This document shows positions 14,348 to 18,687 of a DNA stretch of 18,687 nt, one piece after another. The notes beneath the pieces were generated by a model. It saw only the letters and a program-made list of their open reading frames with translations. It ran no database searches and was not told the DNA's origin. Positions within the stretch are counted from its first letter, which is position 1. The number at the start of each line of letters is the position of its first letter. Source of the DNA: Anaerolineae bacterium. Its GTDB lineage: Bacteria; Chloroflexota; Anaerolineae; Anaerolineales; Villigracilaceae. The translations under genes and the position numbers were made by a program. Location: NCBI GenBank assembly GCA_017303735.1, contig JAFLCF010000031.1:1-18687 (forward strand), given 5' to 3'.

Positions 14348-14959
14348 ATGTCGCCACGAATATACAAGGCATCGGAACAAACCAAAAGCAACATCCTGCA
14401 AAAAGCAATTGAACTATTCAACGAATCGGGGACAGCATCAATTTCCATGAACGCGCTTGCTGAGGCAATCGGCATCAGTGCGGGGAATTTGCAATATCAC
14501 TACAAAAGCAAGGAAGATGTCATCCGCGCCATTCTGGAGCAAATGTTCGGCGAATTCGATATCATCTACCAACTCACCGAAGGACAATTCACGCTCGACA
14601 CCCTGCGTAAACTCATGCGGCTTAATTTTGGCATTATCTGGAAATACCGTTTCTTTTACCGCGAACTTGCCGCCCTGCTTCGCAATGACAAGATTCTGGC
14701 AAAGCGTTTCCGCGAAATTCAGGAGCAACGTATTCAAGATCAAGAAGCATTGATTAAACATCTCACAGAGGCGGGCGTTATGACGAAAAATATTGACCCA
14801 AGCGAATTACACAACATCGTGTTTATTGGCTGGGTGCTGGGAAATACATGGCTTTCTTATGCCGAAAGCATGGGGCAAAAGATCAACGAAGCTGCGTTGA
14901 CGCAGGCAGTGGAAATTATGGTGCAACATTACAAACCATATTTATTGGAGACAAAATGA
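14348..14959 (+). CDS. TetR/AcrR-family transcriptional regulator 1
   Basis: A 203-residue repressor-type protein. The N-terminal helix-turn-helix is clear: ILQKAIELFNESG (16-28), then MNALAEAIGISAGNLQYHYKSKEDVI (34-59), with the Y-H-Y-K-S-K signature. The ligand domain (about 75-200) is helical and aromatic-rich (FGIIWKYRFFYRELAALL), the pattern of the TetR subgroup whose C-terminal domain follows YRFFYRE, with an unknown, probably hydrophobic effector. AGGAG stands 5 bases before ATG 14348. The promoter carries tandem palindromes. The stop overlaps the DUF4260 gene start (ATGA), so it very likely controls itself and that gene. Confidence 0.9.
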   Translation: MSPRIYKASEQTKSNILQKAIELFNESGTASISMNALAEAIGISAGNLQYHYKSKEDVIRAILEQMFGEFDIIYQLTEGQFTLDTLRKLMRLNFGIIWKYRFFYRELAALLRNDKILAKRFREIQEQRIQDQEALIKHLTEAGVMTKNIDPSELHNIVFIGWVLGNTWLSYAESMGQKINEAALTQAVEIMVQHYKPYLLETK

Positions 14960-15312
14960 AAACTCTACTCAAACTCGAAGAACTCTTTATGTTTGGCTTT
15001 AGCATTTTCCTGTTTTCAAAATTGGGCTTTGCCTGGTGGTGGTATCCCGTTTTGTTATTCACCCCAGACTTGAGCATGATCGGCTACCTCATCAATTCGC
15101 AAGTCGGCGCATGGACGTATAACTTCGTCCACTTCAAAGGTTTGGGAATTGGTATTTATGTTTTTGGAATTGCATACGCAAATCCCGCTTTGCAACTTGC
15201 GGGAATCATTCTGTTTGGTCACTCCAGCATGGACCGCATTTTGGATTACGGCTTAAAATACCCTGATTCTTTCCAACATACCCATTTGGGGATGATAGGC
15301 AAACAAAGCTGA
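14956..15312 (+). CDS. DUF4260 membrane protein
   Basis: A 118-residue protein matching the DUF4260 pattern I know: a first helix (about 8-25) then GFAWWWYPVLLFTPDLSMIGYL (24-45), a middle helical hairpin, and the signature end GHSSMDRILDYGLKYPDSF (88-106) with T-H-L-G. It is a predicted four-helix integral membrane protein of unknown function. The open frame extends to 14848, but ATG 14956 is right because it lies in the ATGA overlap with the TetR-1 stop, and DUF4260 proteins begin with this hydrophobic start. It is co-transcribed with TetR-1 and probably regulated by it. About 80 bases of apparently non-coding sequence follow. Confidence 0.87.
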   Translation: MKTLLKLEELFMFGFSIFLFSKLGFAWWWYPVLLFTPDLSMIGYLINSQVGAWTYNFVHFKGLGIGIYVFGIAYANPALQLAGIILFGHSSMDRILDYGLKYPDSFQHTHLGMIGKQS

Positions 15313-15392
15313 TACAAAATTCAAGCATTGACGGGCTTTCTGATTATCATCAGACATTGATATAACCGAAAATTGGAAGATGAAAAACGCTG

Positions 15393-15587
15393 ATGAATCT
15401 GTTCGATAAATTCATCCCCGATCCCGAAAGTTATACAGGCGAAGGCTTGCGCATTATCGCGGGCTCCACCCACATTATCGGCAACAGCAAACCCAATCGC
15501 AAGTTGGGCTACAATTCGCGTCCGCTCAAAGATGGGCTTGCCAGAACATTGAATTACAAAAGAAGTATCTTGGGATGTAAAACATGA
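15393..15587 (+). pseudogene. C-terminal remnant of an extended SDR (epimerase-like) gene
   Basis: This 64-codon frame ends with N-x-K-x-x-R-K-L-G-Y-x-x-R-P-L-K-D-G-L, the usual C-terminus of dihydroflavonol-reductase-like extended SDRs, and YTGEGLRIIAGSTHI before it fits the segment just upstream in those enzymes. The Rossmann domain and catalytic site are missing. The bases before 15393 hold an in-frame stop and no continuation. I infer that the 5' part was deleted. Its stop still overlaps the next gene by ATGA (15584-15587), so the fragment may still be translated and drive coupling. A small new gene is the alternative. Confidence 0.6.
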
Positions 15588-16108
15588 AGCCAATCTACCT
15601 TGGAAAATTTCTAGACCTGCAAATAAATCTTCTACCTGCGACCCTTCTGACAACTTTTCTTTTGTGGATTGGACTCAGCGCGGCAGCCTTTTTTGGGATG
15701 GGAATTCCAGCAGGAGAATCCGCCCTCATTGGGTTGTCCGCCACGCTTCTTCACTGGACCTCGATCCTGCTTCACCACCTTGGGCATGTCGCCGCCGCTG
15801 GAAGGACTGGCTACCCTATGTCTGGCATTCTGTTCGGCGTGTTTGGATTATTGGCGCGTGACCTCTATCCCGCCGATGAACCTGAGCTATCCCCCGCCAT
15901 TCACATCCAGCGTGCCCTGGGCGGACCGATTGTGAGCGGGTTGCTTTCCGTCCTATTCTTGCTACTACTCCCTTTCTGGTCTGGGAACTGGTACTGGCTC
16001 GGCTGGTTCATCCTGCTGGAAAATGTTTTTGTACTGACCCTACAAGTCTTCGTTCCATTGAGTTTCAATGACGGCGGAACAATCTGGAAAAATTTGCGGA
16101 GGAAATAG
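15584..16108 (+). CDS. M50-like membrane protein with an altered zinc motif (HHLGH)
   Basis: A 174-residue integral membrane protein shaped like a short site-2-protease-type (M50) peptidase. The segment ILLHHLGHVAAAGRTGYPM (61-79) lies where M50 enzymes have HExxH, but the catalytic glutamate is replaced: H64-H65-L66-G67-H68. The second motif, normally N-x-x-P...DG, appears as SFNDGG (160-165) near the end, so a metal site may remain. Hydrophobic segments are at about 13-38, 44-72, 108-130 and 135-158. Without the glutamate it is probably not a protease; a metal-binding or chaperone-like role is possible. I recall similar H-x-L-G-H proteins in related bacteria, so it may be a family feature. 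It is joined to its neighbours by ATGA upstream and TAGATG downstream. Confidence 0.75.
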   Translation: MKPIYLGKFLDLQINLLPATLLTTFLLWIGLSAAAFFGMGIPAGESALIGLSATLLHWTSILLHHLGHVAAAGRTGYPMSGILFGVFGLLARDLYPADEPELSPAIHIQRALGGPIVSGLLSVLFLLLLPFWSGNWYWLGWFILLENVFVLTLQVFVPLSFNDGGTIWKNLRRK

Positions 16109-16888
16109 ATGAATTTCAAGATCACCCACATCAGCGCAGCAACCACCTTGATTGAAATCGGAAATCTGCGCCTCCTCACCGACCCGGTCTTTGACCCGCC
16201 CGGCGGGAACTATTATTTCGGCTGGGGCACCGGCTCCACCAAACTGACCGCGCCTTCCGTTTCCATCGAATCGCTTGGCAACATAGACGCCGTGCTCTTA
16301 AGCCATGACCATCACGACGATAATCTCGATAAAGCAGGTCGTGCATTTTTGCCAAAAGTCAAACATGTGCTGACTACCACCTCTGGCGAAAAACGTCTGC
16401 GCGGCAACGCCGAAGGAATGGCAGATTGGCAAAGCACGACTCTGGAATCGGGTGATACCAAGATCAAGATCACTGCCACACCTGCCCAACATGGAAATTT
16501 GATTGCACGTCCGTTCGCGGGGCAGACGATTGGATTCATGCTCGAATGGGAAGGGCAACAGAACGGCGCGTTCTACATTACAGGCGATACGATCTACTAT
16601 CGCGGCATTGACCAGGTCGCGGAGCGATTCACTGTCAGTGTGGCAATGCTTCATTTGGGCAGAGCCAGCTTCCCCATTACGGGACCGATCCGCTTTACGA
16701 TGGATGCGAAAGATGGCGTGAAGGCGGCGCGGACGTTGAATCCGCGCACGATCATTCCCATCCACTACGAAGGCTGGAAGCATTTTGCCCAGGGCAGGGA
16801 TGTCATCTCGAAAGAGTTTGACGCGGCAGGGCTGCGAAGTAAAGTCCGCTGGCTGAATTTGGGAGAGCCAACTTCCATTGACGTTTAA
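16109..16888 (+). CDS. MBL-fold metallo-hydrolase, UlaG-like
   Basis: A 259-residue cytoplasmic hydrolase. Metal-binding features of the metallo-beta-lactamase fold are visible: LLSHDHHDDN (63-72; H66, H68, D70), H128 in ATPAQHGN, D160 in YITGD, and H219 in IIPIHYEG. The last residue of the canonical H-x-H-x-D-H is D71 rather than histidine, a form I know from the HDHHxDNLD subgroup, so it is probably active. N-terminal ATTLIEIGNLRLLTDPVFDPPG is typical. The substrate is unknown (phosphodiester or lactone type). The ATG directly follows the previous gene's stop (TAGATG) and has GGAGG upstream. It is the last gene of the TetR-1 run; a terminator follows. Confidence 0.88.
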   Translation: MNFKITHISAATTLIEIGNLRLLTDPVFDPPGGNYYFGWGTGSTKLTAPSVSIESLGNIDAVLLSHDHHDDNLDKAGRAFLPKVKHVLTTTSGEKRLRGNAEGMADWQSTTLESGDTKIKITATPAQHGNLIARPFAGQTIGFMLEWEGQQNGAFYITGDTIYYRGIDQVAERFTVSVAMLHLGRASFPITGPIRFTMDAKDGVKAARTLNPRTIIPIHYEGWKHFAQGRDVISKEFDAAGLRSKVRWLNLGEPTSIDV

Positions 16889-16891
16889 GCC

Positions 16892-16980
16892 TTGACGAAA
16901 AACCTGAATTTGATAAAATAACCGAGTAATCATTCGGTTATTTTTTTGCCTTGACAACCGAATACAAATTCAGTTATCAA
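16892..16980 (+). promoter_or_regulatory. TetR-2 regulatory region: two promoters and two operators
   Basis: Two 20-base palindromes share one geometry: AACCGA-N8-TCGGTT (16920-16939) and AACCGA-N8-TCAGTT (16956-16975), 36 bases apart. Promoter candidates are TTGACG/TAAAAT (16892-16897, 16914-16919, spacer 16) and TTGACA/TATCAA (16951-16956, 16975-16980, spacer 18). Each operator overlaps one of them, which fits autorepression. GAGGAAG (16981-16987) stands 1 base before ATG 16989; a start from the second promoter would fall inside it. Confidence 0.6.
16916..16947 (+). terminator. Intrinsic terminator of the MBL operon overlapping an operator
   Basis: AAATAACCGA (16916-16925) pairs perfectly with 16934-16943 around an 8-base loop, followed by more T (to 16947). 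It ends the operon that finishes at 16888. The stem also contains the first TetR-2 operator, so the same bases serve two roles. Transcripts begun at the TAAAAT promoter start inside the hairpin and lack the left arm, so they should escape it. Confidence 0.8.
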
Positions 16981-16988
16981 GAGGAAGC

Positions 16989-17597
16989 ATGTCCCCTAAA
17001 CCCGATGTCAGCGCCGAGCGGATTCCGCTCATCCTCAACTCCGCCATCAAGGTCTTTGCGAAAAAAGGCTTTGAGGCAACTCGCATGGAAGATATCGCCA
17101 AGACCGCCAAGCTAAGCGTCGGCGGCGTGTATTGGTATTACAAAAGCAAAGAAGAGATCATCATCGCCATCATGGAGCAGTTGATCGACAAGGATGTGAA
17201 AGACCTGCGTGCCTTGCTCGAAGCCGAAGGAACGGTTCGTGCGCGGCTGGAAACCTACATCAGCCTGAGCATTGAAGCGGCGCAGGAATATATTCCCATC
17301 ACCTATGAGTTGTATTCATTGGCGCACCGCAATGCAAAGGTAAAAAATCACATCCGTGCCTATTTACAAACCTATCGCAGTGCGCTGGAGCAATTCATCC
17401 AACAAGGCATGGATCGCAAGGAGTTCAAACCGGTGAACGCCCGCGAAACCGCGTTGACTCTCGCTGCCCTCTACGAAGGCACGCTGGAATTGACCATGCT
17501 TGACCCTGAGCGAGTGGATGCCAAACAGACTCTGCTTAGTTCGATCAACCTACTCATGAACGGATTGGAAAACAAAAATCAAGGAGAGAAACCATGA
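16989..17597 (+). CDS. TetR/AcrR-family transcriptional regulator 2
   Basis: A 202-residue TetR protein. The DNA-binding part is classic: ILNSAIKVFAKKGFEATRM (15-33), then EDIAKTAKLSVGGVYWYYKSKEEII (34-58). The ligand domain (about 75-190) is helical, with the TYISLSIEAAQEYIPITYELY segment often seen near the ligand pocket. The effector is unknown. It is expected to bind the two palindromes before the gene. Its stop overlaps the next start by ATGA (17594-17597). Its last 38 residues before the tail (from ALYEGTLEL) reappear as a remnant at 17990-18175, with 35 bases identical (17466-17500 and 18062-18096). Confidence 0.9.
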   Translation: MSPKPDVSAERIPLILNSAIKVFAKKGFEATRMEDIAKTAKLSVGGVYWYYKSKEEIIIAIMEQLIDKDVKDLRALLEAEGTVRARLETYISLSIEAAQEYIPITYELYSLAHRNAKVKNHIRAYLQTYRSALEQFIQQGMDRKEFKPVNARETALTLAALYEGTLELTMLDPERVDAKQTLLSSINLLMNGLENKNQGEKP

Positions 17598-17989
17598 AAA
17601 ACGTCATTCAATACAATAAATTCGTTGCGTCCCTGCTTCTTGCTTTGCTTGTAAGTTTTATCTCATTAGTGCCCGGCGGACCCGTTGAAAACAGGGATTT
17701 TTCACATTTACCAGCTCTTGTTTTTTGGGGTTTCAACGCCTTTCTCATTGCATTAGGGTTGACAGGATTCATCACTACCTATTTCGTCTGGAAAAACCGA
17801 CCCTGGGCTTTTTGGTCAGCCATTCTTGTCGGCTGGTTATATATCATTGTCGTCGCCTCAGACTTGGGCAAAGTGTTTCCCACATCTCCCGATCCCACCG
17901 GTTTTGCCCTTGGGTTGATTATGATCCTTGACGCCATTTTTGCGTTCAACATTATTTTGTTTTCCCATAAAAACCTTGGACATATTTAG
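17594..17989 (+). CDS. Small four-helix membrane protein, hypothetical
   Basis: A 131-residue hydrophobic protein with segments at about 9-27, 40-64, 69-89 and 104-123 and a short loop with PGGPVENRDFS after the first. I do not recognise the family. It starts in an ATGA overlap with TetR-2 and has AAGGAG about 9 bases upstream, so it is co-expressed with it. It is very likely the regulated partner of TetR-2. Its stop codon TAG (17987-17989) is directly followed, in the same frame, by the TetR-like remnant, so readthrough would fuse the two. It is inserted between TetR-2 and the remnant-SDR pair. Confidence 0.73.
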   Translation: MKNVIQYNKFVASLLLALLVSFISLVPGGPVENRDFSHLPALVFWGFNAFLIALGLTGFITTYFVWKNRPWAFWSAILVGWLYIIVVASDLGKVFPTSPDPTGFALGLIMILDAIFAFNIILFSHKNLGHI

Positions 17990-18175
17990 CCAATTTACGA
18001 AAGCTCTCGTCTTCGCCCCGAAACGTTCAACATCGCCGAAACAACACGCATGATCGAGGTCGCCCTCTACGAAGGCACGCTGGAATTGACCATGCTCGAC
18101 CCGGAACGTGTGGACGCAAAACAGAGTTTATTAAGTTCGATCAATCTCCTTATGAATGGAATGCAAAACAAATGA
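17990..18175 (+). pseudogene. C-terminal remnant of a second TetR gene, paralogous to TetR-2
   Basis: Read from 17990, the frame gives PIYESSRLRPETFNIAETT, then VALYEGTLELTMLDPERV onward, ending TGA at 18175. This aligns without gaps to the last part of TetR-2 (GMDRKEFKPVNARETAL, ALYEGTLELTMLDPERV). No DNA-binding domain, start or promoter is present, so it is a 5'-truncated gene. In the last 38 codons about 12 differences are synonymous and 4 change the amino acid, so the source was a functional diverged relative, not a recent tandem copy. Its stop overlaps the SDR start (ATGA, 18172-18175), keeping the old TetR-SDR operon junction. Confidence 0.82.
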
Positions 18176-18687
18176 AGCCTGATCTCAACAACAAAGTTGT
18201 TCTCATCACTGGCGCAAATGGCGGGCTTGGTTCTGCTTTCGCAAAAGCCTTCGCCGCACAAGGCGCGCAAGTTATTCTGGCTGGCAGGAATCTTCAGGCT
18301 CTGCAAGAACTTGCAGACTCAATCCCTGCATCAACCAAAATTCAAAAACTCGATTTTGATAACCCCGAAAGTCACCTGGCTTTGCGTCAGTTCATTTCTA
18401 AATCGTTCGGCAAAGTGGATGTCATCGTCAACGCCATCGGCACAGATATCCGCAAGCCGTTGGAAGACCATCAACAAGATGAAATTCACAAACTCCTCAG
18501 CGCCAATTTGCACGGCGCGATTCTGCTAACCCAAACCTTCCTGCCGCTAATGAAAAGCCAAAACGACGGCATGATCGTCCACATTGGCGGGTTCGCCGAT
18601 GGACGTCTCGCCTTCCCTTATTACAGCGTCGATGCAGCTACCCGCGCAGGTATGTATACCTTCATCGAATCCGTGAACCGTGAACTG
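18172..18687 (+). CDS. SDR-family protein with degraded catalytic triad, 5' part
   Basis: The first 172 codons of a classical short-chain dehydrogenase fold; the gene runs past the window's end. The cofactor motif TGANGGLG (13-20) is intact, D61 (KLDFDN) and NAIG (87-90; usually NNAG) follow, and N112 (SANLHG) is present. In the catalytic region the pattern departs from the family: GMIVHIGGFADG (133-144) has glycine where the serine should be, and Y150-Y151-S-V-D-A-A-T gives Y151-x-x-x-A155 where Y-x-x-x-K is expected. It may bind NAD(P) without normal catalysis, or use other residues. The start is set by the ATGA overlap with the TetR-like remnant. Confidence 0.85.
   Translation, partial: MKPDLNNKVVLITGANGGLGSAFAKAFAAQGAQVILAGRNLQALQELADSIPASTKIQKLDFDNPESHLALRQFISKSFGKVDVIVNAIGTDIRKPLEDHQQDEIHKLLSANLHGAILLTQTFLPLMKSQNDGMIVHIGGFADGRLAFPYYSVDAATRAGMYTFIESVNREL

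Noticed and set aside
14848..14955. Longer start for the DUF4260 gene
   Set aside because: The extension overlaps TetR-1 in another frame and is not like DUF4260; ATG 14956 sits in an ATGA overlap.
15340..15353. Short palindrome CTGAT-TATC-ATCAG after the DUF4260 gene
   Set aside because: Five-base arms occur often by chance, and no promoter of good spacing lies around it.
16298..16957. 219-codon minus-strand frame across the MBL gene
   Set aside because: It covers the MBL catalytic region and runs through the terminator. The translation is low-complexity in style with no domain.
1..18687. CRISPR arrays, tRNA or rRNA genes, insertion sequences
   Set aside because: I found no regularly spaced direct repeats, no cloverleaf or rRNA-like stretches and no transposase or terminal inverted repeats, though tRNA searching by eye is not exhaustive.

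Overview
The window is about 18.7 kb of bacterial chromosome, gene-dense and of moderate GC, with one AT-rich gene. Nothing in it fixes the taxon. The gene style suggests a Chloroflexota, perhaps an Anaerolineae member: a TGS-domain nucleoside kinase, an M50-like protein with HHLGH, short Rrf2/TetR modules and many ATGA start/stop overlaps. This is inference with modest confidence. No rRNA, tRNA, CRISPR array or insertion sequence was seen.

Region 1 (1-2994, plus strand): the 3' end of an extended-SDR (dihydroflavonol-reductase-like) gene, then a strikingly AT-rich gene for a DUF4365 (PD-(D/E)XK-like) nuclease domain fused to TPR repeats, then a YghZ/Gpr-type aldo-keto reductase. The middle gene looks acquired and is the best candidate for an accessory or defence function. 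A bidirectional hairpin terminator (3001-3038) closes the region.

Region 2 (3043-9302, minus strand): reading in the direction of transcription, glpD-type glycerol-3-phosphate dehydrogenase, a DPM1/ArnC-like glycosyltransferase, a histidine phosphatase, a ketopantoate-reductase-like protein and a TGS-domain uridine-kinase-family protein. Two long perfect palindromes (17-bp and 24-bp arms, both with 9-nt loops) sit in the last two gene junctions; the 24-bp one contains a stop codon.

Region 3 (9453-11605, plus strand): a small two-helix membrane protein, an NmrA-like NAD(P)-binding protein and a DJ-1/PfpI-type protein.

Region 4 (11667-18687, plus strand): a run of self-contained modules, each led by a small regulator with recognisable operators. 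An Rrf2 regulator with no cysteines has a perfect 11-bp-arm palindrome touching its start codon, and a degenerate copy lies before the next gene. Two TetR regulators each have two 20-bp operator-like palindromes in their promoters. Each TetR overlaps a small membrane-protein gene by ATGA. Between and after them are a methyltransferase, a DUF4260 protein, an SDR remnant, an M50-like protein with an altered zinc motif, an MBL-fold hydrolase, the 3' remnant of a second TetR gene, and the start of an SDR gene with a degraded catalytic triad. The two remnants, each still joined to its downstream gene by ATGA, show that this segment has been reshuffled.
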